This document shows, in pieces, positions 36,188 to 45,152 of a DNA stretch of 64,000 bases. Made by a program: the position numbers and the translations under genes. The notes under the pieces were generated by a model that worked only from the letters and a program-made list of their open reading frames with translations, was not told the origin of the DNA and made no database searches. The DNA lies in contig NZ_JH719395.1 of the NCBI RefSeq assembly GCF_000271845.1, forward strand, positions 4,518,146-4,582,145, given 5' to 3'. The DNA is from Rhizobium leguminosarum bv. trifolii WSM2297 (GTDB taxonomy: Bacteria; Pseudomonadota; Alphaproteobacteria; Rhizobiales; Rhizobiaceae). The first letter of the stretch is position 1. Every line of letters starts with the position of its first letter.

Positions 36188-38086
36188 ATGTCCGAAGCGA
36201 GCCATCCGAACGAATCCCAGATGACGCCGAAAAAGCTGTTCTATCTTGCGCTCGGTTCCGTCGGCGTCGTCTACGGCGATATCGGCACCAGTCCGCTCTA
36301 CGCTTTTCGCGAGGCGCTGAAGCCCGTCGCCCATGACGGCGTCACCCGTTTCGAGGTCATCAGCCTGATCTCGCTGATGATCTGGGCGCTGACCATCATC
36401 GTCACCATCAAATATGTGCTGTTTTTGCTGCGCGCCGACAATGAGGGCGAGGGCGGCACGCTGTCGCTGCTCGCTCTTCTGATGAAGACCGCCAACGGCC
36501 ATACCGCCATACTCATGCTGCTCGGCCTGATGGGCGCTGCGCTCTTCCTCGGCGATGCGATGATCACGCCGGCGCTGTCGGTGCTTTCCGCCGTTGAGGG
36601 CCTGAAGCTCGTCACCCCGAGGCTTTCGGAATATATCGTGCCGATTTCGGTGGTGATCCTGGCGCTGCTCTTCGTCGTGCAATCGCGCGGCACCGGCGCC
36701 GTTGCGAGATTTTTCGGCCCGATCACCGCCGTCTGGTTTCTCGTCATGGCTGCCGCCGGCATTTCGCATATCTCGGATGATTACGGCATCCTTGCCGCCT
36801 TCAATCCCTATTACGCCGTCAGCTTCCTGCTGCATGAGGGCTTTTACGGCGTCGTCGTGCTCGGCGCCGTTTTCCTGACGGTGACGGGTGCCGAAGCGCT
36901 CTATGCCGATCTCGGCCATTTCGGTCGGCGTCCGATCCAGTGGGCCTGGTTCCTGCTGGTTTTCCCGGCGCTGACGCTGAACTATCTCGGACAGGGCGCT
37001 CTCGTCCTCGGCAATCCCTCGACGATGTCCGATCCCTTCTATCTTATGTATCCGAAATGGGCGCTGCTGCCGGTCGTCATCCTGGCGACTGCCGCGACGA
37101 TCATCGCCAGCCAGGCCGTCATCACAGGCGCTTTCTCGATGGTGCGCCAGGGCATCAACCTCGGCTTCCTGCCGCGCATGGAAATCCTCTTCACCTCGGA
37201 AACCAATACCGGGCAGATCTTCGTTCCCTCGGTCAATGCCGTGCTGTTCATCGGCGTCATCTTCCTGGTCCTGAGTTTCAAGACGTCGGACGCGCTGGCG
37301 ACCGCCTATGGCATTTCCGTCACCGGTGCCATGGTCGTCACCTCGATCATGGCCTTCGAATTCGTTCGCGCCCGCTGGAACTGGTCGCTGCCGGTTGCGG
37401 TGATCGCGCTCGCGCCGTTGGTCGTGCTCGAACTGATCTTCCTCGGCGCGAACCTGTTGAAGATCCACGACGGCGGCTACATCCCGATCCTGATCGCCAC
37501 CGCCTTTACCGTCATCATGTGGACCTGGCGCCGCGGCACCGCGATCCTGATGGAAAAGACCCGCCATACCGATATTCCGCTCCCCTCCTTCGTCAGCTCG
37601 ATCGAGCGCAAGAGCGAACATTCGCCGGCCCAGGTTCCGGGCACCGCGATCTTCCTGACCAGCGACCCGGAATCGGCCCCGGCCGCCCTGCTGCACAATC
37701 TCAAGCACAACCACGTGCTCCACGACCGCAACGTCATCCTGACGATCCGCACCGTCAACAAGCCGCGCGTCCCGAGCCAGGACCGCTACAAGGTCGAGCA
37801 GATTTCCGAGCGCTTCTCCCGCGTCGAACTGCTGTTCGGCTTCATGGAATCGCAAAATGTCTCGCAGGCCCTGGCGACCCTGCGCAAGACCGGGCTGAAG
37901 TTCGACATCATGTCGACCTCCTTCTATCTCGGCCGCCGCAAGCTGGTGCCGGACGCCAAGTCGGGCATGCCCTATTGGCAGGACCGGCTCTACATCGCGC
38001 TTGCCAACGCCGCCGCCAATCCGTCGGACTACTTCCGCCTGCCGGCCAACCGCGTGGTGGAACTGGGGTCGCACGTTATTATTTGA
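36188..38086 (+). CDS. kup: Kup-family potassium uptake protein
   Basis: A 632-aa KUP/HAK K+:H+ symporter with 12 predicted helices (about 20-480) and a cytoplasmic C-terminal domain (about 490-632). Family motifs: [14 protein letters not shown] at the first helix, [33 protein letters not shown], and [13 protein letters not shown]. Length is typical. It follows corA closely on the same strand. Confidence 0.95.
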   Translation: MSEASHPNESQMTPKKLFYLALGSVGVVYGDIGTSPLYAFREALKPVAHDGVTRFEVISLISLMIWALTIIVTIKYVLFLLRADNEGEGGTLSLLALLMKTANGHTAILMLLGLMGAALFLGDAMITPALSVLSAVEGLKLVTPRLSEYIVPISVVILALLFVVQSRGTGAVARFFGPITAVWFLVMAAAGISHISDDYGILAAFNPYYAVSFLLHEGFYGVVVLGAVFLTVTGAEALYADLGHFGRRPIQWAWFLLVFPALTLNYLGQGALVLGNPSTMSDPFYLMYPKWALLPVVILATAATIIASQAVITGAFSMVRQGINLGFLPRMEILFTSETNTGQIFVPSVNAVLFIGVIFLVLSFKTSDALATAYGISVTGAMVVTSIMAFEFVRARWNWSLPVAVIALAPLVVLELIFLGANLLKIHDGGYIPILIATAFTVIMWTWRRGTAILMEKTRHTDIPLPSFVSSIERKSEHSPAQVPGTAIFLTSDPESAPAALLHNLKHNHVLHDRNVILTIRTVNKPRVPSQDRYKVEQISERFSRVELLFGFMESQNVSQALATLRKTGLKFDIMSTSFYLGRRKLVPDAKSGMPYWQDRLYIALANAAANPSDYFRLPANRVVELGSHVII

Positions 38087-38148
38087 TGGGTGGGATGACA
38101 TTGCTGACGTGGGTGCCGCGCTTTGAATGGCCCCTCCGCCACCTCGTC

Positions 38149-38240
38149 CTCCGTCATGCTCGGCCTTGAGCCGAGCATCCACACGGCATCCACCAGTAAC
38201 TGTGGCATGGGTCCTCGGCTCAAGGCCGAGGACGACGGAG
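38149..38240. repeat. paired-hairpin intergenic repeat
   Basis: Two 23-bp hairpins, ATGCTCGGC-CTTGA-GCCGAGCAT (38156-38178) and GTCCTCGGC-TCAAG-GCCGAGGAC (38211-38233), which are also nearly reverse complements of each other, so either two small hairpins or one long stem can form. It lies in the 336-bp gap between kup and the cell-wall hydrolase gene, where I see no gene. Confidence 0.65.
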
Positions 38241-38422
38241 ATTGGGGATGCGTTCCTGCCGAACTCGCCTTACGGAGCCACATCAATAGATATGGGGTCA
38301 TGAAGAGCGCAGCGGCTCCGGATGGCCGAAACTGTCAGCCACATTAGAACATGCAAAACTTCGCATGGTCACATTCCGGCACGCCCCGTTAACCGGACGT
38401 CAAGGTTAATGCGGGATTTATT

Positions 38423-39634
38423 ATGGAATGTTCCCGCGTTCCATGCCCGGAGTTGGTGTTGCGTCGAAAGAGCTCTCCCCGTAGCAAGCTGCGTCTTCTT
38501 CCCGAGAATTGGGTGTCGCCCGCAATCTTCGGGCTCGCCGGCTGGCTGATCTTCCCGAGTGTTGCATCTCATGCCGATCTCGCCGCCATGCTCGCCGGTC
38601 TCGACCGGGAGGGGCAGAACTGGCGCATGGTGCTGACCAATTCGCCGGCCGGCTCGATCCATCAAGCCGAACTTGCCTTCGCCGATCCGGCGGTGACGGG
38701 TTCGATCTCCTCAGGCGCCGGCATGGTGCTTCCCGATGGCCGCAAGGTTGCCTTTAACGCCAAGGATAAGGGCCACGAAGACACGCCCGACGAGGATCGC
38801 GTCAACCGCGGCACCAAGAAAGGCCGCGTCGTCGCCGTTGAGAGGATGCAGCCGCCGAAGGATTTTTCCGCGGGCTCGATCCTTGAGCGCACCAGGATGC
38901 TCTTCACCCCGAACTTCGATCTCAAGGACAGGTCGGCTTTCGTCAAGCCAAAGATCCAGGGCAAGGAAATCGAGATCGCCACTTCTTTCTATAAGAAGCA
39001 GCCAGTGGTGACCGATAATGGCGTGCCGGCGATGCTCGCAAGCCTCGTTACCAACGACAAGGCTGATGTGCTGGCCACCGCCTATGGGCCGGCCGCACCC
39101 GACTATTCCCGCCAGTCGCCCTTTGATTCGATTCTGACCGATCAGGACAGCGGCCGCTTCGTTCCGGAGATCGGTCCGCACGACCATGCCTGGGCCGCTA
39201 GCATATTGTCGCCGAGCGTCTTTTCCGCCCGCGAACAGCAATGCCTTGCCTCGGGCATCTATTTCGAAGCGCGGGGAGAATCGGTGAAGGGTCAGGCGGC
39301 CGTTGCCCAGGTCATCCTCAACCGCGTCCGTAACCCTTCCTATCCGAAATCCATCTGCGGCGTCGTCTACCAGAACGAGGATTGGCGCAATCGCTGCCAG
39401 TTTTCCTTCGCCTGCGACAGCATCAAGGACAGGGTGAACTCGGAATATCACTGGCGGATGGCCCGCGATGTGGCGATGGCGGTGACATCAGGCAAGATCT
39501 GGCTGCCGCAGGTGGGCTCGGCGACGCATTACCATGCCGTCTATGTCAGGCCCAAATGGGCAAAGACTATGGAAAAGGTCGGCCGCATCGGTCTTCACGT
39601 CTTCTATCGCACCTATGGCGGCGGCTGGAGCTGA
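38423..39634 (+). CDS. SleB-like cell wall hydrolase (Hydrolase_2 family)
   Basis: A 403-aa protein with an N-terminal hydrophobic segment (ILGLAGWL-like, about 33-50) suggesting export and a C-terminal hydrolase domain (about 275-400). The domain has AREQQCLASGIYFEARGES, with the catalytic Glu in YFEARGE, GQAAVAQVILNRV, and THYHAVYVRPKW, matching the SleB/Hydrolase_2 fold that cleaves peptidoglycan. The middle is charged and of unknown structure. ATG 38423 is used. It precedes the atp operon but is 271 bp from it. Confidence 0.88.
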   Translation: MECSRVPCPELVLRRKSSPRSKLRLLPENWVSPAIFGLAGWLIFPSVASHADLAAMLAGLDREGQNWRMVLTNSPAGSIHQAELAFADPAVTGSISSGAGMVLPDGRKVAFNAKDKGHEDTPDEDRVNRGTKKGRVVAVERMQPPKDFSAGSILERTRMLFTPNFDLKDRSAFVKPKIQGKEIEIATSFYKKQPVVTDNGVPAMLASLVTNDKADVLATAYGPAAPDYSRQSPFDSILTDQDSGRFVPEIGPHDHAWAASILSPSVFSAREQQCLASGIYFEARGESVKGQAAVAQVILNRVRNPSYPKSICGVVYQNEDWRNRCQFSFACDSIKDRVNSEYHWRMARDVAMAVTSGKIWLPQVGSATHYHAVYVRPKWAKTMEKVGRIGLHVFYRTYGGGWS

Positions 39635-39772
39635 GATAAATCGCCGGCGCAAGCCGATTTCCGTGGCTTAAAAGCGGATTCTTTCCATCGAATTTAAGAG
39701 ATCGACCCAAAATCGACTTATCTCTTTGATTCGACGAAATTATTTTCTGGCTGGACAGAAGCTGTCTACGCC

Positions 39773-39801
39773 TTGACTATACCAATCCCTAAAACTATGT
39801 T
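39773..39801 (+). promoter_or_regulatory. sigma-70-type promoter of the atp (F0) operon
   Basis: TTGACT at 39773-39778, a 17-bp spacer and TATGTT at 39796-39801, preceded by CC as in the rhizobial CTTGAC -35 box. It lies 105 bp upstream of atpI in a gap otherwise without genes. Confidence 0.6.
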
Positions 39802-39905
39802 GCGCGCGACTTCAGAACGGGCCGGAAGGGTCTCAACCTTCGCGTCCGGGGTCCGAATGACCGGGGTAGCGGGAGTGCGGGCGACGGGCAGGCGAGGAGA
39901 GATCC

Positions 39906-40244
39906 ATGGCGGATGACCGCGAGGAAAGTCTTGAGAAGCGCCGTGCGCAACTGGAAGCGAAACTCGCGACCAAGCGCGCTGAGGCGGGAGTGGAACATGC
40001 AAGCGAGGCCCAAGCCGAGGTAAGCCGCAAAGGTTATGCCCAGGCGATGAAGCTTTCCAGCGAGTTCATTGCCGCGATCATCGTCGGTGCCGTTCTTGGC
40101 TATGTTCTCGACCGTTTTGTTGGCACGGCGCCTTGGGGGATGATTGTTCTTCTGCTTCTCGGATTCTGTGCCGGCGTTCTGAACGTGCTGCGTTCTGCGG
40201 GGGTGGTGGCCCATCCCCTGGACGATAAGGACGACAAGAAATAA
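39906..40244 (+). CDS. atpI: ATP synthase subunit I (AtpI/AtpZ)
   Basis: A 112-aa protein: a charged N-terminal half rich in Glu, Arg and Lys (ESLEKRRAQLEAKLATKRAE), then two membrane helices (FIAAIIVGAVLGYVLDRFVG and MIVLLLLGFCAGVLNVLRSA). This is the AtpI/AtpZ family, which helps c-ring assembly and may carry Mg2+. It heads the F0 operon atpI-atpB-atpE-atpF'-atpF. The F1 genes are not here; rhizobia keep them in a separate operon. Confidence 0.92.
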   Translation: MADDREESLEKRRAQLEAKLATKRAEAGVEHASEAQAEVSRKGYAQAMKLSSEFIAAIIVGAVLGYVLDRFVGTAPWGMIVLLLLGFCAGVLNVLRSAGVVAHPLDDKDDKK

Positions 40245-40307
40245 GGACCGGTTCCCGGTCCAGTGCAATGACCCCGCGTCCTGCGGGCCAAAGAGAGAGA
40301 ACAAGCG

Positions 40308-41060
40308 GTGTCCAACGATCCGACTCATCAGTTCCAGATCTTCAAGATTGTGCCGATCGAAATCGGCGGAATTGATTTTTCGTTCACCAACGCATCGCTC
40401 TTCATGGCCGCTTCGGCCGCCGTGGCTGTAGGCTTCCTCTATTTCGCCACCTCGAACCGCGCCATCGTGCCGGGTCGTTCGCAGTCGGTCGCGGAAATGT
40501 CCTATGAATTCATCGCCAACATGCTGAAGGAAGGCGCCGGCAAGCAGGGAATGAAATTCTTCCCGCTGGTCTTCTCGCTCTTCATGTTCGTGCTGACGGC
40601 GAACCTGCTCGGCATGTTCCCGTATTTCTTCACGATTACCAGCCAGATCATCGTCACCTTCGCGCTGGCGATCCTCGTCATCGGCACGGTTCTCGTCTAC
40701 GGCTTCTATAAGCACGGTTTCCATTTTCTAAATGTTTTCGTGCCCTCGGGCGTGCCGGGCATATTGCTGCCGCTGGTCGTCTCGATCGAAATCATTTCCT
40801 TCCTGTCCCGTCCGATTTCGCTCTCGGTTCGTCTTTTCGCCAACATGCTCGCCGGTCACATCACGCTGAAGGTGTTCGCAGGCTTCGTCGCCTCGCTTGG
40901 AGCCCTCGGTGCAGTCGGTGTCGGCGGCGCAGTTCTTCCCCTCATCATGACCGTCGCCCTGACCGGTCTCGAGTTCCTCGTCGCCTTCCTTCAGGCTTAC
41001 GTCTTTGCGGTGCTGACTTGCATGTACCTCAACGACGCAATCCATCCGGGCGGGCACTAA
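40308..41060 (+). CDS. atpB: F0F1 ATP synthase subunit a
   Basis: A 250-aa membrane subunit that forms the proton half-channels next to the c-ring. The essential arginine is in [15 protein letters not shown], and [19 protein letters not shown] near the end is the last helix. The start ([13 protein letters not shown]) and the length are standard for alphaproteobacteria. The start codon is GTG at 40308. Confidence 0.97.
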   Translation: MSNDPTHQFQIFKIVPIEIGGIDFSFTNASLFMAASAAVAVGFLYFATSNRAIVPGRSQSVAEMSYEFIANMLKEGAGKQGMKFFPLVFSLFMFVLTANLLGMFPYFFTITSQIIVTFALAILVIGTVLVYGFYKHGFHFLNVFVPSGVPGILLPLVVSIEIISFLSRPISLSVRLFANMLAGHITLKVFAGFVASLGALGAVGVGGAVLPLIMTVALTGLEFLVAFLQAYVFAVLTCMYLNDAIHPGGH

Positions 41061-41128
41061 GGATAACGACAACGACGTCTCCAGGGCGTCAGTCATTCGC
41101 CGCAACAACCATTTCAAAGGAGTTCAAC

Positions 41129-41356
41129 ATGGAAGCGGAAGCAGCAAAGTACATCGGTGCAGGCCTGGCTTGCTTTGGTATGGCCGGTACGGCTCTCGGC
41201 CTCGGCAATATCTTCGGCAGCTACCTCTCCGGCGCACTGCGCAATCCGTCTGCCGCTGACAGCCAGTTCGGCCGTCTGGTATTCGGCTTCGCCGTTACGG
41301 AAGCTCTGGGCATCTTCTCGCTGCTCGTCGCTCTCCTCCTCCTCTTCGCCGTCTGA
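41129..41356 (+). CDS. atpE: F0F1 ATP synthase subunit c
   Basis: A 75-aa proteolipid of the rotor ring: two helices joined by the polar loop ALRNPSAAD, with the proton-carrying carboxylate as Glu in AVTEALGIFSLL. The start ATG 41129 has AAAGGAG seven bases ahead. Only in-frame starts inside the upstream gene would make it longer, and they are not conserved. Confidence 0.97.
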   Translation: MEAEAAKYIGAGLACFGMAGTALGLGNIFGSYLSGALRNPSAADSQFGRLVFGFAVTEALGIFSLLVALLLLFAV

Positions 41357-41433
41357 TATCGGCGAATAGATGGATCACGGCCTGCCACCGCAAGCCGTGA
41401 TCCTTTGCATTTGCAGTCCACCTGGAGGTGAGA

Positions 41434-42057
41434 ATGTTTTTTGTGACCCCGGCTTACGCTGAAGAAGCACCGGCGGCAGCGACGGGTACGGATGCGCATG
41501 CCGCTCCGGCCGCAGGCGAGGTCCATACCGAGACCGGTGTTGCCGAAGGCGAACACGCGCGCGGCCCGTTCCCGCCTTTCGATTCGACGACCTACGCATC
41601 CCAGCTGCTCTGGCTGGTGATCACGTTCGGCGTCTTCTATTTGCTCATGCAAAAGGTCATCGCGCCGCGCATCGGGGCCATCCTCGATCAGCGTCATACG
41701 CGTATTTCCCAGGATCTGGAAGAAGCAGGCCGCCTGAAGGCGGAAGCCGACGCCGCCGTCCAGACCTATGAAGGTGAACTGGCCGCTGCCCGCGCCAAGT
41801 CCAACGCGATCGGCGCCGCCGCACGCGATGCCGCCAAGGCCAAGGCCGAAGAGGATCGCCGCGCTGTCGAGGCGAGCCTGTCTGAAAAGATCAAGGCTGC
41901 CGAGCTGCGCATCGGCGAAATCAAGGCCAAAGCCTTTGCCGACGTCGGCACCATTGCCGAGGAAACCGCGGCTGCCGTGGTCGATCAGCTGATCGGCGGC
42001 ACCGTCGCCCAGGCCGATGTCGCCGCCGCCGTCGCGGCCGCCAAGAAGGAGGCTTGA
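41434..42057 (+). CDS. atpF': F0F1 ATP synthase subunit b'
   Basis: A 207-aa b-type subunit. ATG 41434 follows GGAGGTGAGA. An Ala/Glu-rich N-terminal extension ([15 protein letters not shown]) precedes one membrane helix ([17 protein letters not shown]) and a long coiled-coil stalk. Having b' and b as a pair is typical of photosynthetic and alphaproteobacterial ATP synthases. It ends 3 bp before atpF. Confidence 0.95.
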   Translation: MFFVTPAYAEEAPAAATGTDAHAAPAAGEVHTETGVAEGEHARGPFPPFDSTTYASQLLWLVITFGVFYLLMQKVIAPRIGAILDQRHTRISQDLEEAGRLKAEADAAVQTYEGELAAARAKSNAIGAAARDAAKAKAEEDRRAVEASLSEKIKAAELRIGEIKAKAFADVGTIAEETAAAVVDQLIGGTVAQADVAAAVAAAKKEA

Positions 42058-42060
42058 TCG

Positions 42061-42552
42061 ATGGAATTTCACTTTGATGCGACTTTCTTCGCCCTTGTCG
42101 GCCTCGTCCTCTTTCTGGCGCTGGTCGTCTACCTGAAGGTTCCGGGCATGATGGCACGGTCGCTCGACGACCGCGCCGATCAGATCCGCAACGAATTGGC
42201 CGAAGCCAAGCGCCTGCGCGAGGAGGCCCAGCATCTGCTCGCCGAATACCAGCGCAAGCGCAAGGAAGCGGAAGCTGAAGCGGCCCACATCGTGGCTGCC
42301 GCCGAGCGCGAAGCCGAAATGCTGACCGCTGAGGCAAAGAAGAAGACGGAAGAATTCGTCACCAACCGCACGGCGCTTTCCGAGCAGAAGATCAAGCAGG
42401 CCGAAGCCGAGGCGATGAAGGCGGTCCGTTCCGCCGCCGTCGATCTCGCAATCGCCGCTGCAGAAACGGTGCTCGCCAAGCAAGCCGACGCCAAGGTCCA
42501 GTCCGAACTCTTCGGCAATGCCCTCGGCCAGGTCAAGACACGGCTCAACTGA
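42061..42552 (+). CDS. atpF: F0F1 ATP synthase subunit b
   Basis: A 163-aa peripheral-stalk subunit: an N-terminal membrane helix (FFALVGLVLFLALVVYL), then a charged helical stalk with many Ala, Glu and Lys residues that dimerises with b'. Length is normal. Last gene of the operon; an intrinsic terminator follows 20-50 bp downstream. Confidence 0.95.
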   Translation: MEFHFDATFFALVGLVLFLALVVYLKVPGMMARSLDDRADQIRNELAEAKRLREEAQHLLAEYQRKRKEAEAEAAHIVAAAEREAEMLTAEAKKKTEEFVTNRTALSEQKIKQAEAEAMKAVRSAAVDLAIAAAETVLAKQADAKVQSELFGNALGQVKTRLN

Positions 42553-42573
42553 GCAGTGTCGCATGGAATGGAG

Positions 42574-42601
42574 AAAAGGCCGGGCATGTCCCGGCCTTTT
42601 T
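42574..42601 (+). terminator. Rho-independent terminator of the atp operon
   Basis: Stem GGCCGGG / CCCGGCC (42578-42584 and 42590-42596) with a 5-nt loop, an upstream A-run and five T (42597-42601). Confidence 0.85.
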
Positions 42602-42881
42602 CTTTGTGATTAGAGCCTGTCCTTTGCTCGGCCGCGTACGGCGCCTTGATCCGCCGAGTTGCCCCTCATCCGCCTGCCGGCACCTTCTCCCCGCTTGCGG
42701 GGCGAAGGGACATGCCGAAACCTTCCGTCCCCTCCACGCTGTCCATCCTGCGGCTCGCTCTCGCATTGCCCTACGCTTTCCGTCCCGCAGGAAAGAGTGG
42801 ACGTGCCATTCGAAAAGGCTGCGGGGAACGGAGACGACTCGGCTTGTCCCTTCGCCCCGTTTACGGGGAGAAGCGCAACCA

Positions 42882-43847
42882 TTAAGCGGAAGAGCTTTGC
42901 AGCGGGGTACTTTTTGCCCACGGGGTTTGGCGTTTGAGGACTGTGTTGGCGAAGATGATGAGTTTGCGGGCGCATGCGATGAGGGCCTTTCTGTGAGATT
43001 TGCCCTTCTGGACGAGGCGTTTGTAGAGCGCCATCAGCGCCCCGTTCCAGCGCTGCGAGGCCGGTAAGGCGGCATTGAACAGCGCTCTGCGCACGCGCGC
43101 CCGACCACCGGCTATATGGCGCTCGCCGTCATGTTGGCCGCTCTGGTCGTCATAAGGCGCCACGCCGGTCAGGGCGGCGATCTCCTGGCGGTCGACCTTG
43201 CCGAGTTCGGGCATCAGGATGACCAGGGTGAGCGCCGTGCGCATGCCGATACCATCGACGCTTTCGATCAGGTCCAACCTGCCGGCGAGGTCATCATGCT
43301 TGCGGATGGCGGTTTGCAGCCGGGCGAGCTCGGCCTTGCCACGCTGCTTGAGCCCGTCGATGGCTCGATCGATTTCCTTGAGGATGCGTCGATCGGTGAA
43401 ACGTTCGCGACGGGTCTTCAAGCAGGCGATGTCGGCCTCGATCTGCTCGATGAACAGCAGCCATTCGCCAAAGGCTTCCAGGCGGCTGTCGGGCGGTTGG
43501 CGCGACGCCGTCGACCAGGCGGCGCATTCTGCGATCAGGGCGGCGTCGAGCCGGTCGTTCTTGGCGCGGCGCAGCTTGTAGAGGCCGAAAGCACGGACCT
43601 GGCGCGGCTGCAGCAGGATGACCTCGAGGCCTCTCTTATGCAGATATGCAATGACGCCGCGCTCATAACCGCCAGATGCTTCGATGCCAATCCGTTCGAT
43701 CCCGCGCTGCTTGAGCCAGTCGGCCAACGTCTTCCAGCCTTCGGCGGTGTTGGGCACTTTCAGTCTGTCGCTCACCGGGTAGGTGGCGATGTCGAGCCAC
43801 ATTTTGCCGGTATCGATACCGGCGGCTTTCGTGATAATCTCAGCCAT
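42882..43847 (-). CDS. IS110-family transposase (DEDD recombinase)
   Basis: A 321-aa transposase. The RuvC-like N-terminal domain has GIDTGKMWLDIA (Asp), GIEASGGYERGV (Glu) and KNDRLDAALIA (Asp, Asp), giving the DEDD set. The C-terminal transposase-20 domain has ESVDGIGMRTALTLVILMPE and ALTGVAPYDDQSGQ, where the Ser should be the catalytic one. ATG 43847 (MAEIITKAAG) is preferred; a GTG at 43904 would run through the RNA donor loop. All catalytic residues are present, so it could be active. Confidence 0.9.
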   Translation of the reverse strand: MAEIITKAAGIDTGKMWLDIATYPVSDRLKVPNTAEGWKTLADWLKQRGIERIGIEASGGYERGVIAYLHKRGLEVILLQPRQVRAFGLYKLRRAKNDRLDAALIAECAAWSTASRQPPDSRLEAFGEWLLFIEQIEADIACLKTRRERFTDRRILKEIDRAIDGLKQRGKAELARLQTAIRKHDDLAGRLDLIESVDGIGMRTALTLVILMPELGKVDRQEIAALTGVAPYDDQSGQHDGERHIAGGRARVRRALFNAALPASQRWNGALMALYKRLVQKGKSHRKALIACARKLIIFANTVLKRQTPWAKSTPLQSSSA

Positions 43848-43852
43848 CCTTG

Positions 43853-44007
43853 TCGTCCCTGCCTTGCATACGAACCAGGTTGTTCCAGCAACCATTCGGG
43901 CCACGATGAGGAGCCGATCGCGATCCTGCTTCTCCCCAACCCAAAAGGTTCTGGTGGCTGCGATCCGACAATCGGCGCCTTTGGCCGGGCGGCCGCCCGG
44001 CCAAAGG
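43853..44007 (-). ncRNA. putative bridge RNA of the IS110 element
   Basis: On the minus strand, 5' to 3': a perfect 30-nt palindrome (44007-43978) as 5' hairpin. Next is a target loop closed by GATCGC/GCGATC (43965-43960, 43921-43916) with guide GCAGCCACC (43961-43953), inner hairpin AACC/GGTT (43950-43938) and guide GGGGAGAAG (43937-43929). Last is a donor loop closed by TCGT(GG)CCC/GGGACGA (43906-43898, 43859-43853), with guides AATGGTTGC (43896-43888) and TATGCAAGG (43870-43862) and inner hairpin GAAC/GTTC. The target guides match the two sides of the insertion site (8/9 and 9/9) and the donor guides match both element ends (9/9 each). The layout matches the bridge RNA described for IS621. 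Confidence 0.75.
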
Positions 44008-44103
44008 CATCCCGCTTATACAACATCTCTTATGCAAGGTGGCGGCAGCCGGATGAGGGGCAGCTCGGCGATCAAGAAGCCACGGCGTGTTTCTTTTGGA
44101 GAC

Positions 44104-44793
44104 CTATTCCGAGATCAGCTCGTCCATCTCAGGACCGTCCTCGACCTTGCGCAACAGCCGGAAACTCATCCGGTGCAGGGGGCAGGGGCCGTGTTTTTCG
44201 ATGCCGGCGCGGTGCTGCGCCGTGCCGTAGCCGACATGGGCGGCAAAGCCGTAATCCGGAAACACGTGATGCGCCCGGGCCATCATCCGGTCGCGTGTCA
44301 CCTTGGCGACGATCGAGGCGGCGGCGATCGAGACCGAGCGGGCATCGCCCTTGACAACAGCCTGTCCCGGACAATCGAGCCCGGGCGGCACGTCAAGCCC
44401 GTCGGTCAGCACGTAGCTTGCCGGAACGGCGAGGCTGCAGATCGCGCGGCGCATGGCGTCGAGGCTCGCCTTGCGGATATCGGTCTCGTCGATGCGCGTC
44501 GAGCTGGAGGAGGCGATGGAGACCGTGGCGGTCGCCAGGATCTGCACGAACAGCTCCTCGCGCCGTTGCGCCGAAAGCTGCTTGGAATCGTTCAGACCCT
44601 CCGGAATGCGCTTCGGATCGAGGATGACGGCGGCAGCCACGACAGGTCCGGCTAGCGGCCCGCGGCCTGCCTCGTCGGCGCCGGCGACCGGCCAATGGCC
44701 GGCCTTGCGGGCTCTGAGCTCCAGCCGGAAGTCCGGCACGAGGGGAACCGCTTGGAAAAGCTCGGGAGAATCGGGTGGCGTGCGAGGTTTCAT
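44104..44793 (-). CDS. rnhB: ribonuclease HII
   Basis: A 229-aa type 2 RNase H that cuts RNA in RNA-DNA hybrids and excises single ribonucleotides. The motif [16 protein letters not shown] carries two catalytic carboxylates; [20 protein letters not shown] and [14 protein letters not shown] are also family-typical. There is an N-terminal extension of about 35 residues before the domain. The IS110 element lies just downstream but does not touch the gene. Confidence 0.95.
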   Translation of the reverse strand: MKPRTPPDSPELFQAVPLVPDFRLELRARKAGHWPVAGADEAGRGPLAGPVVAAAVILDPKRIPEGLNDSKQLSAQRREELFVQILATATVSIASSSSTRIDETDIRKASLDAMRRAICSLAVPASYVLTDGLDVPPGLDCPGQAVVKGDARSVSIAAASIVAKVTRDRMMARAHHVFPDYGFAAHVGYGTAQHRAGIEKHGPCPLHRMSFRLLRKVEDGPEMDELISE

Positions 44794-44958
44794 GCGGCTG
44801 AACCTCGCACGCCAACCCGATTGCCCGCAAGTCCCCGATCAGGGCGGCGGTCGGGGACCGGGTCCGGCGGATGGTGGCGGTCAGGGCCATCCGCAGGAAT
44901 TGCGCTCGGGGCTCGAAAACAGGGCGGTTTTTCTGAGCAGCCGATACGCAAGCTACAA

Positions 44959-45150
44959 GCAATTCCAGGAAAAGTGCGAAGCGGTTTTCCGTCCGGAGTT
45001 GCGTAAAAGGCAGAAGCAATTCCAGGAAAAGTGCGAAGCGGTTTTCCGTCCGGAATTGCGTAAAAGGCAGAAGCAATTCCAGGAAAAGTGCGAAGCGCTT
45101 TTCCCAGGCAAAGCGCGAAGCGCTTTTGCCAAGAATTGCGTAGGAACAAA
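44959..45150. repeat. three tandem 57-bp GCAATTCC palindromic units
   Basis: Units start at 44959, 45016 and 45073 with GCAATTCCAGGAAAAGTGCG, carry the central GAAGCGGTTTTCC and end CCGGAATTGCGTAAAAGGCA. The third has a changed right half (GCGCTTTTGCC). Units abut with no unique spacers. They occupy the gap between rnhB and the radical SAM gene (about 360 bp), where I see no gene. Confidence 0.85.
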
Positions 45151-45152
45151 GG

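Larger units (their letters stand above)
42874..44038 (-). mobile_element. IS110-family insertion sequence
   Basis: About 1,165 bp bounded by the interrupted RIME-like repeat. One transposase gene nearly fills it. As usual for the family there are no terminal inverted repeats and no long target duplication; target and element share only a CT core (AG on the plus strand, 42872-42873 and 44037-44038). The long non-coding end is upstream of the transposase (43848-44035), the arrangement of the IS110 group proper rather than IS1111. The other end is only about 8 bp beyond the transposase stop. Confidence 0.8.
42658..44064. repeat. RIME-like repeat, copy B, interrupted by the IS110 element
   Basis: The left part (42658-42873) has CCCCTCATCCGCCTGCCGGC, two CCCCG...CGGGG hairpins and ends ...CGGGGAGAAG. 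The right part (44036-44064) continues AAGGTGGCGGCAGCCGGATG AGGGGC, exactly as uninterrupted copy C reads near 47172-47204. The element therefore sits inside the repeat, sharing AAG at both junctions. Confidence 0.8.

Noticed and set aside
34964..38182. Very long minus-strand open frame (over 1000 codons) opposite corA and kup
   Set aside because: Mirror of high-GC codon bias on the other strand; composition is His/Arg/Asp-rich without domains, while the plus strand encodes two clear transporters.
43848..43904. GTG start at 43904 for the transposase
   Set aside because: The added 19 residues would be coded by the donor loop of the RNA and are not expected in the family; ATG 43847 fits better.
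44959..45150. Possible CRISPR array
   Set aside because: Repeats are 57 bp, palindromic and contiguous, with no spacers and no cas genes.
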